From NCBI RefSeq assembly GCF_014655715.1, contig NZ_BNBM01000007.1, forward strand, positions 431,904 through 478,995: a stretch of DNA of 47,092 bases, in the 5' to 3' direction. Shown here piece after piece: positions 7,697 to 15,963 of the stretch. Source of the stretch: Streptomyces lanatus (GTDB lineage: Bacteria; Actinomycetota; Actinomycetes; Streptomycetales; Streptomycetaceae). The position numbers and the translations under genes were made by a program. The notes beneath the pieces were generated by a model. It worked only from the letters and a program-made list of their open reading frames with translations, was not told where the DNA came from and made no database searches. The stretch's first letter is position 1; each line of letters starts with the position of its first letter.

Positions 7697-9151
7697 TCAC
7701 GAGCACCCCGTCTCGTCCCCGCGCACCACGGTGGAGTGCCCCTGGGCCGGATCCTCGGCGCGTACCTTCCGTACCTGCCGGAAGTCGGCCCCGACGATCA
7801 CCTTGAGCGTCGGCCCCAGCCCCTTCACGGCCCGCAGCTCGCTGCCGGGCAGCGCGGCCGCCAGGGACCTCGCCGAGCGGTCCCAGCCGGGGTCATGGGC
7901 GACGACCGTGCGCTTGAGGCCCCGGTCCTCCGCGAACACCGGGCTTCCCGTGGTGTCGAAGCCCGTCGCCGCCAGCGCGGCGTCCACGCGCTTGCCGAGG
8001 CCGTTCTCCTTGGTGCCGTTCTCCACCTGGACATGGATCTGCCCAGGGTCGACCTCGACGGGGACGGTCCTACGCTTCGGGCGGTGCGTGGCCAGCGGTT
8101 TGTCCTCGCGCAGGGCCCGGAAGAGCCGTTCGGACCGTGCGGTGTCCCACTTCACGGTGGAGCCGACGCCCTTCACGTCGTACTCCAGATCGCCGATCGG
8201 CACGGTCGTGAACTCCGACGACGACGGCGAGAAGTTCCGCATCGCACGCCCGAGGTCGAGCAACTCGCCCGTACCGAACCCCTTGTCGGCCCGTACCGAG
8301 CCGAGCACCGCCCGCGTCACGTCCCGGAACCGCATGGGATTCAGCAGGATCCCGGACGACGTGGCCCGCTCGATCAGCGCCGCCATGAACCGCTGCTGCC
8401 GCTGCACCCGCCCCAGGTCCGAGTCGCTGTCGACATGCCGCGCCCGCACGAACTGCAGCGCCTGACCGCCCATCAGCCGGTGTGAGCCGGCCGGCAGGTC
8501 GAGACCGGTGTACGAGTCCTGCAGATCCTCGGCGGTGCAGATCCGCACGCCGCCGAGGACGTCCACCGTCTTCATGAAGCTGGTGAAGTCGACCTCCAGA
8601 TAGTGGTCGATCTTGACGTGCGTCATGTGCTCGACGGTGCGCACGGTGAGGTTCGGACCGCCCTCCGCGTACGCCGCGTTGATCTTGATGGGGTGGGTCT
8701 CGCCACTGTCGTCCTCTGGCACCTCGGCGTACGAGTCGCGCGGCAGGCTCACCACACTCGCCCGCTCCCGGTCCGCCGAGATGTGCACGATCATGATCGT
8801 GTCGGTGCAGTGGCACGGGGCGCCGCCCAGCTTGTACTTGCGGCGCTCCTCGTCGCTGATGCGGTCGCGGCCGTCCGTGCCGACGAGCAGGACGTTCATC
8901 CCGTGCCCGGCCTGCGGCCGGTTCTTCATGTCCTTGAACGGGTCCACGCGCTCGATCTTCGCGTCCAGGCTGGTGACCACCGCGTGCCCGATGCCGGCGG
9001 AGGCGAGCACCACGACGGACAGTGTCGTCACCGCGCGCATGGCCCAGCGTGGCCGCCTGCGCCGCGCTGGAGCGACCGGCCGCTCGCCGACGCGGGACGG
9101 CTGCGGGCGTCGCTGCGCGGGGGACGGGGAGCGGCGGGGCGGCGTGGGCAT
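7697..9151 (-). CDS. LCP family transferase 2 with LytR_C domain
   Basis: This 484-aa protein has a short basic Pro/Arg-rich cytoplasmic end, one membrane helix (about 40-60), an LCP catalytic domain (about 84-262) and a C-terminal LytR_C domain (about 371-457, beginning QIHVQVENGT). LCP motifs are MNVLLVGTDGR, CTDTIMIVHI, LPRDSYAEVP, KINAAYAEGGPN and LQFVRARH. An unusual CHC pair sits at 113-115, just before the conserved TDT. GGAGG lies 10 nt upstream of ATG 9151. It is divergent from the ExoA-like glycosyltransferase gene, which suggests that polymer synthesis and ligation are linked. The glycopolymer attached is unknown. Confidence 0.9.
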   Translation of the reverse strand: MPTPPRRSPSPAQRRPQPSRVGERPVAPARRRRPRWAMRAVTTLSVVVLASAGIGHAVVTSLDAKIERVDPFKDMKNRPQAGHGMNVLLVGTDGRDRISDEERRKYKLGGAPCHCTDTIMIVHISADRERASVVSLPRDSYAEVPEDDSGETHPIKINAAYAEGGPNLTVRTVEHMTHVKIDHYLEVDFTSFMKTVDVLGGVRICTAEDLQDSYTGLDLPAGSHRLMGGQALQFVRARHVDSDSDLGRVQRQQRFMAALIERATSSGILLNPMRFRDVTRAVLGSVRADKGFGTGELLDLGRAMRNFSPSSSEFTTVPIGDLEYDVKGVGSTVKWDTARSERLFRALREDKPLATHRPKRRTVPVEVDPGQIHVQVENGTKENGLGKRVDAALAATGFDTTGSPVFAEDRGLKRTVVAHDPGWDRSARSLAAALPGSELRAVKGLGPTLKVIVGADFRQVRKVRAEDPAQGHSTVVRGDETGCS

Positions 9152-9292
9152 GAGGCGATACCTCCGCGAGGGCTTGCCCTAGGTCGTACGTGGGATCCGG
9201 GTAGCACCGTAGGGCCATACGATCTGCTGCCCGGAGCACCGGCCCCGGCGGGGCGCACCGGTGTCCCCCGTTCGCGGTAACGTGAGGCCCCT

Positions 9293-10321
9293 ATGAACGC
9301 CAATCCCGACGTGCAGCCCTCCGCCGTGTCCGTGATCATGCCCGTCCTCAATGAGGAGCGGCATCTGCACGGCGCCGTCCGAGCGATCCTGGCGCAGGAG
9401 TACGCCGGCGAGATGGAGGTCGTGATCGCCCTCGGTCCGTCGACGGACCGTACGGACGAGATCGCGGCTCAGCTCGTCGCCGAGGACTCCCGGGTCGTCA
9501 CGGTCCCGAACCCGACCGGCCGCACCCCCGCCGCCCTCAACGCCGCGATCAAGGCCTCCCGCCATCCGATCGTCGTCCGCGTCGACGGCCACGGCATCCT
9601 CTCCCCGAACTACATCGCCACCGCCGTACGCCTCCTGGAGGAGACCGGCGCGCAGAACGTCGGCGGCATCATGCACGCCGAGGGCGAGAACGACTGGGAG
9701 CACGCCGTCGCCGCCGCGATGACCTCGAAGATCGGCGTCGGCAACGCGGCCTTCCACACCGGCGGCGCCGCCCAGCAGGCCGAGACCGTGTACCTCGGGG
9801 TGTTCCGCCGCGAGGCGCTGGAGCAGCAGGGCGGGTACAACGAGGAGTTCATCCGCGCCCAGGACTGGGAGCTCAACTTCCGGATCCGCGAGGCGGGCGG
9901 GCTGATCTGGTTCTCACCCGAGCTGAAGGTGTCGTACCGCCCGAGGCCGAGCGTGAAGGCCCTCGCCAAGCAGTACAAGGACTACGGCCGCTGGCGGCAT
10001 GTCGTCGCCCGCTACCACTCCGGCTCCATCAACCTGCGCTACCTCGCCCCGCCCACGGCGGTCTGCGCCATCGCGGCCGGTCTGGTGGCCGGGGCCTTGG
10101 TCACCCCCTGGGCCCTGGTGATCCCCGGCGGCTACCTCGCGGCGATCGTCGCGGGGTCCGTCCCCGCCGGCAAGGGGCTGCCGCTGAAGGCCCGCCTCCA
10201 GATCCCTGTCGCCCTCGCGACCATGCACATGTCGTGGGGCTACGGCTTTCTGACCAGCCCGCGTGCGCTGGCGCGGAAGGTCATCGCGTCGCGGCGGCCG
10301 GCTGTCCTCAGCGAGAGCTGA
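9293..10321 (+). CDS. Family 2 glycosyltransferase, ExoA/succinoglycan type
   Basis: This is a 342-aa GT2 enzyme with an N-terminal GT-A domain: VSVIMPVLNEERHL, a VRVDGHG (DxD-like) nucleotide-sugar site near residue 97, and the acceptor-site motif QDWELNFRI. About 100 C-terminal residues contain two to three hydrophobic helices (LAPPTAVCAIAAGLVAGALV and following), which place it at the inner membrane. It resembles succinoglycan glucosyltransferase ExoA. ATG 9293 lies 141 nt from the divergent LCP2 start. Its stop is only 14 nt from the convergent LCP3 gene end. The sugar donor is not determined; GDP-mannose is possible given nearby manABC-type genes. Confidence 0.87.
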   Translation: MNANPDVQPSAVSVIMPVLNEERHLHGAVRAILAQEYAGEMEVVIALGPSTDRTDEIAAQLVAEDSRVVTVPNPTGRTPAALNAAIKASRHPIVVRVDGHGILSPNYIATAVRLLEETGAQNVGGIMHAEGENDWEHAVAAAMTSKIGVGNAAFHTGGAAQQAETVYLGVFRREALEQQGGYNEEFIRAQDWELNFRIREAGGLIWFSPELKVSYRPRPSVKALAKQYKDYGRWRHVVARYHSGSINLRYLAPPTAVCAIAAGLVAGALVTPWALVIPGGYLAAIVAGSVPAGKGLPLKARLQIPVALATMHMSWGYGFLTSPRALARKVIASRRPAVLSES

Positions 10322-10335
10322 GAACAGCCGGACGA

Positions 10336-11928
10336 CTACCAGCGGTAGGGCGCGTACACATCCATGCACGGGCTGCTGTCCGACCCGTTGATGGCGTCGG
10401 CGTTGTCGGGGATGTCCCCGGCCTTCGGCGCCGACTGCTTGGGGTAGGCCGTCCCCGTACGCCAGTCGGCGCCCACGACGAGGGTGACCCCGGAGACGTC
10501 GGTGGTCCGCTTCACCGAACTGGTGGGAATCCCCAGCGACTTGGCGACCCGCTGGGCGTCGCCCTCCAGGTCCGCGCTGGGGTAGCGGACGACCGTCTTG
10601 TCCACGCTGATCGCCGCCGAGGGATCAGCCACCGCCTGTGCGAAACCCTTGCCGACGAGCTCCTGGGCGATCGCGCGCGCCCGCCCGGACACCGGTCCCT
10701 CCGTGCTGGTCCGCGTGCCGTTCTGCACCTGTACGGCGATCTTGTCGTCGGCCGCCGCCGGGTCCTTGGAGGCCTTCTCCTCGGTCTTCGCCTTCTTGTC
10801 CGAGTCGGTGCCGTTGGCGTCGAACGGCACGTCGTCGCGGAGCATCGCCCACACCTTCTCGGCGTCGGCGCCGGCCGGCACCACATGGTTGGCGTCCTGC
10901 GGGTCCTGCACGTTCGGCATCGTCGTCATGGTGAGGCGGTTCGTCGGCACCGTCTTGAGCTGCATGCCCAGGTCGTACAGCTTCTTGACCGTACCGATCT
11001 CCTCGGAGACCGTCAGTGACTTCGTGGCCGCCTCGGCCAGGCCCATCAGCCTGCCGGTGTCGGTGAAGACGTTCTGGTCCTTCAGCGTGCGGATCATCGA
11101 GTTCATGTACATGTGCTGGGCCCTGGCCCGCAGGAGGTCACTGCCCCAGGCATGGCGCGTGCGCAGCCACTGGAGTGCCTGCTCGCCCTCGACCTTGCGC
11201 GTGCCGGCCTTCATCTTCAGGCCGGAACCCCCGCGGTCCCACACGTTCTGGTTCACACAGACCTCGACCCCGCCGATGGCGTCCGCCATGCTCACGACGC
11301 CCGCGAAGTCGATGGTCATCCAGTGGTCGATGTACACCCCGGTGAGGTTCTGCCAGGTGGCCAGGGTGCAACCGGCTCCGCCGCGGGCCAGCGACTCGTT
11401 GATGATCTTGTTGGTCGCCTGATAGGTCTTGCCGGTCTCCGGGTCCGTGCACTTGGGGATGTCGACCCGGGTGTCGCGCGGGATGCTCACCACCGCGGCG
11501 CTCTTGCGGTCGGCGGACAGGTGGATGAGCATCTGCACATCGCCCAGCGGAGGGTTGCCGCGGTTGTCCCTGCTGCCGCCCAGCGCCACGTTCTCGTCGG
11601 AGTTACGGCTGTCGGAGCCGATCAGCAGGATGTTCAGCGGCGTCTGTCCGGCCGCGTTGGCCGCGGTCTTCTGCGCCTTCGAGTCGCCGCTGCTGCGCTC
11701 GCCCTTCTCGATGTTGCCGTTCAGGTGCTGGTAGTACAGGTATCCGGCGCCGCCGGTGCCCAGTATCACCACCGCCAGAACCGTCGCCGACCAGCGCAGG
11801 GCGCGCCGTCCACGGCGTCCGCCGCCGCGGCCGCGGCCGCCCCTGGAACCCCCGCCGGCGTGCCGGCCGCTCCGGTCGGGCGGCGTGTCCTGGTCGGTCT
11901 GCGGGGTGAGCGACATGGTGTCGTCCAC
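10336..11928 (-). CDS. LCP family transferase 3 with LytR_C domain
   Basis: This 530-aa protein begins with a Gly/Arg-rich cytoplasmic segment (25-43), followed by a membrane helix (46-66), an LCP domain (about 98-285) and LytR_C (about 396-488, beginning KIAVQVQNGT). Motifs are LNILLIGSDSR, VQMLIHL, IPRDTRVDIP, KIINESLARGGAGC and LQWLRTRHA. Paired Cys (160/187) flank the active site, as in other Streptomyces LCP proteins. I placed the start at GTG 11928 because GGGGAGG lies 8 nt upstream; ATG four codons later is an alternative. The upstream extension to 12075 is low-complexity with no ribosome binding site. The 389-bp upstream gap holds GACAC-type repeats and a hairpin. Confidence 0.9.
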   Translation of the reverse strand: MDDTMSLTPQTDQDTPPDRSGRHAGGGSRGGRGRGGGRRGRRALRWSATVLAVVILGTGGAGYLYYQHLNGNIEKGERSSGDSKAQKTAANAAGQTPLNILLIGSDSRNSDENVALGGSRDNRGNPPLGDVQMLIHLSADRKSAAVVSIPRDTRVDIPKCTDPETGKTYQATNKIINESLARGGAGCTLATWQNLTGVYIDHWMTIDFAGVVSMADAIGGVEVCVNQNVWDRGGSGLKMKAGTRKVEGEQALQWLRTRHAWGSDLLRARAQHMYMNSMIRTLKDQNVFTDTGRLMGLAEAATKSLTVSEEIGTVKKLYDLGMQLKTVPTNRLTMTTMPNVQDPQDANHVVPAGADAEKVWAMLRDDVPFDANGTDSDKKAKTEEKASKDPAAADDKIAVQVQNGTRTSTEGPVSGRARAIAQELVGKGFAQAVADPSAAISVDKTVVRYPSADLEGDAQRVAKSLGIPTSSVKRTTDVSGVTLVVGADWRTGTAYPKQSAPKAGDIPDNADAINGSDSSPCMDVYAPYRW

Positions 11929-12167
11929 CGCGGCGGCCTCCCCACGCACACTGCTCTGCGCCAACTCTTCGCCCTTCCCCGCCCTTTGCCCGACATGGCC
12001 GCGCCGCGCGCCGGACCTCCCCGTCCGATGCGGAGCGAACCCTGCCAGACCTGCCTGTCCGACACCGGTTCGCAACCTGTCAGACCCCTATGGGCCCGAG
12101 CCAGGTTGGCCACGCGTCGGCAAAATCACACCGGGTACGGCCGCGTGGGGTGTCCGGCCAACGTTCG

Positions 12168-12192
12168 CTGACACAAGCGTGTCGTGTGTCAG
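12168..12192. promoter_or_regulatory. Inverted repeat with three GACAC pentamers
   Basis: CTGACACA (12168-12175) and TGTGTCAG (12185-12192) form a perfect 8-bp inverted repeat. Within it GACAC occurs at 12170-12174 and its complement GTGTC at 12179-12183 and 12186-12190. GACAC is the known binding pentamer of the sporulation regulator WhiA, WhiB's partner. The site is about 240 nt upstream of LCP3. Confidence 0.35.
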
Positions 12193-12267
12193 ACCAACGA
12201 GTGGCGGCCACGGTTGCGTTCCGCACGCCGCGGATTTCCGTACGGACTCCGTACGGGCCCCGCGTGG

Positions 12268-12311
12268 AACGGGCCCGCCCGACCGCAAGTCGGCGGCAGG
12301 GCAGGCCCGTT
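12268..12311 (-). terminator. Hairpin after LCP4
   Basis: AACGGGCC (12268-12275) pairs with GGCCCGTT (12304-12311), with an internal CGAC/GTCG pairing in the loop. It lies directly after the stop of the minus-strand LCP4 gene, so it is a good terminator candidate. Confidence 0.65.
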
Positions 12312-12317
12312 GAGCCG

Positions 12318-14105
12318 CTACTTCGCGCACTCGACCTTGTCGGCGGTGGACTTCTCCACGTCCGGCGCCTTCGTCGGCGCGGTGAGCGAGACCCCCGCAC
12401 CCTTGAAGTCCTTGCCCAGCGTCAGCGTCATCGTGGGCAGGCCCTGGGAGTTGGTCACGCTCTTGCCGGGCTTCATCGCGGACCCCGACAGGCCCATGAT
12501 GTCGGCGAGCCGACGCGCCTGGTCCGCCTGGTCCGGCGCGTACTCCAGCGTCGTCTTCGCGAGCGCAGCCGGGGCGTTGCCCGCGTTCTCGGACTTCTCC
12601 ACGCCCTCCTCGGTCTGCAGCCAGGCCAGGGTCTCCTGGGCGCTGCCCGCGGGGGCGCCGCCGTTGAAGACCTGCACCCGCACCTCGGAGGGGTCGGCCT
12701 TGGTGCCCTTGAGCCGGGCGGCCACGGCGGCGGCCTCCTTCTGCTTCTGCTGCTTGACCGCGGTGAAGGAGACGTCGTTCTGGATCGCCTGGAAGACCTG
12801 GGGAGCCGTGGTCGGGTTCACCACGACCGTCGCCCTGACCTTCTCCGTCGGGTTGTCGATCACCGGAACCGTCGTGAAGGTCAGGTTCTTGGTGTTGAGC
12901 TTGCCCAGCTCCAGACCCAGATCCTTCAGCTTGTCGATGCTGTCCAGCTGGGAGTCGACGGTCAGCGCCTTGGTGCCCGCCTCCGCCAGCTTGATCATCT
13001 TGGTCGGGCTGGTGAGCGTGTCGTTCGACTTCAGCTTGCGCATCAGCGCGCTCAGGAACTGCTGCTGCAAGGCGATCCGGCTCAGGTCGCCGCCGGTGCC
13101 GACGGCATGCCGGGTACGGACGAAGGCCAGCGCCTGCTCGCCCTCGATCTTGTGCTCGCCCTTGGGGAGGTCGAGCTTGGAGTCGGGGTCGTTGATGTCC
13201 TTGGCCAGACACACCTCGACACCGCCGACCGCCGTCGTCAGCGTCTTCACCGCGTTGAAGTCGGCCACCATGAAGTTGTCCGGCTTGATCCCAGTCAGCT
13301 CGGTGACCGTCCGCGCGGTGCAGCTGGGCGTACGTTCCTCCTGGCCCAGGCTGGTGTTGAAGCGGACGCCCGTCTCGCCCGGGATGACCTTCTGGGAGCC
13401 GTCCTCCTGCGTCGTCGGGCAGTCCGGGATGTCCACGATCAGGTCACGCGGGATGCTCAGCGCGGTCGCGTTCGAGCGGTCCTTGGAGACGTGCAGCAGG
13501 ATCGTGGTGTCCGCGTGTCCCGCGCTGCCCGAGTCGCCGTACTTGTCGTTGCCCGCGCCGGTGCGCTTGTCCGTGCCGATCAGCAGGATGTTGATGGCCT
13601 TGTCCTTGCTGAAGCCACCGGTGCTCGCGCCGTCGTCGTTCACGGACTGGATGTTGTCGTTGAGGTGCTCGATATAGAGATACGCGCCCGCCGCGGCGGC
13701 GACCACCACGAACGCCATGATGCCGCCGGTCCAGAGCACGGCCTTCTTCGCCTTGCTCTTCTTCTTCACCGGCCGCCGGCCGCGCCGCCCCGGCGGTGGC
13801 TCCTCGGGCGCCCCCCTGCGCCTTCGCTGGGCCGGCACCTCACGGCCCGGTGTCTGACGGGTCTCGCGTCCCGGTGCGGCGGTACGACTGCGCACCGCTC
13901 CCTGGGCGCCCGCGGCGCCCTGAGCGGTGGAACCGGCCGCACGGGATGCGGCGCCGGTCCGGGAAGCGGCTCTGCGGGGTCCGGGAACCGATGACTGCGG
14001 TGCGGAATTACTCAGTCGCAGTTCGTATTCACCGGTGTTCGGATTGAGCACCCACTGGTCTGCGGGATCGATGTCATCCGCCCGCCCACGGCCTTGCGCG
14101 TCCAC
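12318..14105 (-). CDS. LCP family transferase 4 with LytR_C domain
   Basis: At 595 aa this is the largest LCP protein here. It starts with a short motif DQWVLNPNTGEYELRL (16-31), then a long Ala/Arg/Pro-rich disordered cytoplasmic segment (35-120), a membrane helix (122-144), the LCP domain (about 171-355) and LytR_C (about 474-567). LCP motifs are INILLIGTDKRTG, ADTTILLHV, IPRDLIVDIP, RFNTSLGQ and LAFVRTRHA. Cys229 and Cys262 probably form a disulfide. GTG 14105 was chosen because GGAGGA lies 11 nt upstream and the conserved N-terminal motif follows. It probably attaches wall glycopolymers to peptidoglycan. Confidence 0.9.
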   Translation of the reverse strand: MDAQGRGRADDIDPADQWVLNPNTGEYELRLSNSAPQSSVPGPRRAASRTGAASRAAGSTAQGAAGAQGAVRSRTAAPGRETRQTPGREVPAQRRRRGAPEEPPPGRRGRRPVKKKSKAKKAVLWTGGIMAFVVVAAAAGAYLYIEHLNDNIQSVNDDGASTGGFSKDKAINILLIGTDKRTGAGNDKYGDSGSAGHADTTILLHVSKDRSNATALSIPRDLIVDIPDCPTTQEDGSQKVIPGETGVRFNTSLGQEERTPSCTARTVTELTGIKPDNFMVADFNAVKTLTTAVGGVEVCLAKDINDPDSKLDLPKGEHKIEGEQALAFVRTRHAVGTGGDLSRIALQQQFLSALMRKLKSNDTLTSPTKMIKLAEAGTKALTVDSQLDSIDKLKDLGLELGKLNTKNLTFTTVPVIDNPTEKVRATVVVNPTTAPQVFQAIQNDVSFTAVKQQKQKEAAAVAARLKGTKADPSEVRVQVFNGGAPAGSAQETLAWLQTEEGVEKSENAGNAPAALAKTTLEYAPDQADQARRLADIMGLSGSAMKPGKSVTNSQGLPTMTLTLGKDFKGAGVSLTAPTKAPDVEKSTADKVECAK

Positions 14106-14333
14106 GGTTGTCTGAATCCTCCGTCGGGGCCACGCGGCGCCTACCCCCTCCAAGGCGCTCGGGTCTCTTTCGGTCAAACAGTGCGCAAGCCTAAGTACGG
14201 CAGGGAGCACCGGATCGCTCACACTATCCGCCCAGTTCAGCGTGGAGCGACGACGGTGACAAATTCCACGTCCCTACAACTGGGCAATCCGCCGCATTTC
14301 TTTGGAGTGGGGTTCGCCGACTTGGTGAGCGCT

Positions 14334-15476
14334 TTACCCGCAGGGGTTCTCGGCTGCCGTGCTGCCGCGGAAGGTGGGTGCCGGGGGAGTGGGGTCGGAA
14401 GGCTCGTCCGGGCGGGCGGGATGCCGCGGAGATCCCGGGTGCATTCCGGACGAATCAGTGACTTCCACCGGAGTGTCGGTACGCAGCCGCTGGAAGAGCC
14501 GCTCCGCCTCGGGCTCCACGAGCTGGTCGCGATTGGAGTTGTAGATGTACGACTCTCTGGGAACCGTGAGGAATTGCACGCGTTCGGTGGGGATGTCGCG
14601 CACCCCGCGCACGAGTTCGTACAAACCACGCAAGCTGGCCAGAGCCGGGTCCGTGGTCAGGGACGACGTCGCGGCGTCGAGGACGGGATACAGCCGGACC
14701 GGATTGAGCAGTACGTCATTGCTCTGCACCTTGTGCACGAGCGCCGCGAGGAAGCGCTGCTGGCGGTCCATACGGTCGGTGTCGCTGCCGTTGCCGAGGG
14801 ATTTGCGGGCGCGGACGTAGCCGAGGGCCTGCTCGCCGTCGAGGGTCACTTTCCCGGCCGGGAGCCTGAGCTTGGCGGCCTTGTCCCTGATCGGCTTCGC
14901 GAGGCAGATCTGGACGCCGTCGAGGGCGTCGACCATCTCCTTGAAGCCGTGGAAGTCGACGACCATGTGGTGGTCCATGCGAATGTCGGTGAGCCGCTCC
15001 ACGGTGCGGATGGTGCAGGCCGAGCCGCCCATCTGGAAGGCGTAGTTGAACATCGCGAACATCGGTTTGGTGCGGGTGCCGTCCGGGCGGCGGCAGTCGG
15101 GGACGTCGACCATGAGGTCGCGGGGTATCGATACGGCGGTGGCGCTGCGGCGGTCGGCCGAGAGGTGCAGCAGGATGGCGGTGTCGGAGCGCTCGGTTCC
15201 GGAGTCCTGGCCGTAGCGGCGGTTACCGCTGCCGGCGCGCGAGTCCGAGCCGATGACGAGGATGTTCTGCGCGCCGTGCACCAGTGACGTGGGGCGCTCC
15301 TTCTCGTACCGGGCGAGTTCGGCGGCGGCGGCCTCGTCGGGGGTGATGTTGGCGTCGAGCTTCGCGTAGACGCCCCAGCCGATCCCACCGGCGACGACCA
15401 ACAGAGCCCCGACCCCCAGCCCCCCTCGCCGAATCCAACGCCGTAGCCCCCTGCGCGCACGTGCGGTGTCGGTCAC
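14334..15476 (-). CDS. LCP family transferase 5
   Basis: This compact 380-aa LCP protein has a basic N terminus (RARRGLRRWIRR), a membrane helix (about 18-38), a linker and the LCP domain (about 70-250). There is no LytR_C; it ends in a Pro-rich tail of about 40 residues. Motifs are NILVIGSDSRAGS, RSDTAILLHL, IPRDLMVDVPDC, FNYAFQMGGSAC and LGYVRARKS. The usual KLNAAY block is replaced by PMFAMFNYAF, a variation in the acceptor groove. GTG 15476 is preferred because GAGGGG sits 11 nt upstream; an in-frame GTG at 15488 overlaps that site. It lies 228 nt upstream of LCP4 on the same strand. Confidence 0.88.
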   Translation of the reverse strand: MTDTARARRGLRRWIRRGGLGVGALLVVAGGIGWGVYAKLDANITPDEAAAAELARYEKERPTSLVHGAQNILVIGSDSRAGSGNRRYGQDSGTERSDTAILLHLSADRRSATAVSIPRDLMVDVPDCRRPDGTRTKPMFAMFNYAFQMGGSACTIRTVERLTDIRMDHHMVVDFHGFKEMVDALDGVQICLAKPIRDKAAKLRLPAGKVTLDGEQALGYVRARKSLGNGSDTDRMDRQQRFLAALVHKVQSNDVLLNPVRLYPVLDAATSSLTTDPALASLRGLYELVRGVRDIPTERVQFLTVPRESYIYNSNRDQLVEPEAERLFQRLRTDTPVEVTDSSGMHPGSPRHPARPDEPSDPTPPAPTFRGSTAAENPCG

Positions 15477-15529
15477 GGCTGGGTCCACCCCTCAATGCGT
15501 GCTGCGTGTGGTGTGGGCTGCTGTTACGA

Positions 15530-15963
15530 CCATGGCTTGGATGGGGGGTGGGGGGTGGGTGGTGGTGGGCTGAATGGGTGACGGGTGCCTCCGGCGGTTG
15601 GGCGGGGGATGCCTGCGGCGGCCTGCTTGTCTGATTGGGGGTGCGTGTAGCGCCCTGTGGTTCGTCGTGGGTCGGGGCCGCGCCGGGGGGTATCCGTCCT
15701 CGGTCGGGCGGTTGCCCTACGGCAGGGAGGCGGGCGTTCGTTGACGCCCGCCGCTGCGGGCGGACACCCCCCGACGCGTCCCCTTACGGCCGTGGGCGCC
15801 TGCAACCCCCTAGGGGCGCGGGGAACTGCGCGATCAGCCACGACGTGCCCGCAGCCAATGCGTCCAGCCGCGGGCAGTCGTGCCGCTGGGGCGGCACGGG
15901 TGGGCGCGGGCGGCAACCCGTTAGCGCCGGGCTGCGCGACCCACCCCTGGTCGGCGCTCGGCG
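15530..15963. repeat. Dispersed Streptomyces intergenic repeats
   Basis: This 430-bp gap between two minus-strand genes holds no gene. It contains sequence I recognise as dispersed in many Streptomyces genomes: the block CCCTAGGGGCGCGGGGAACT at about 15808-15827, continuing with GCGCGATCAGCCACGAC. Upstream is a G-rich tract (15537-15580). A perfect hairpin CGTGCCGC/GCGGCACG occupies 15879-15898, and there is GGGCGTTCGTTGACGCCC-type dyad symmetry near 15730. Some hairpins may terminate transcription of the TIGR03089-like gene's antisense side. Recognition of the family is from memory, not from a search. Confidence 0.6.

Noticed and set aside
12090..13994. 634-aa plus-strand ORF
   Set aside because: Antisense shadow of LCP4. 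It lacks a ribosome site and has biased His/Arg/Val composition without any motif.
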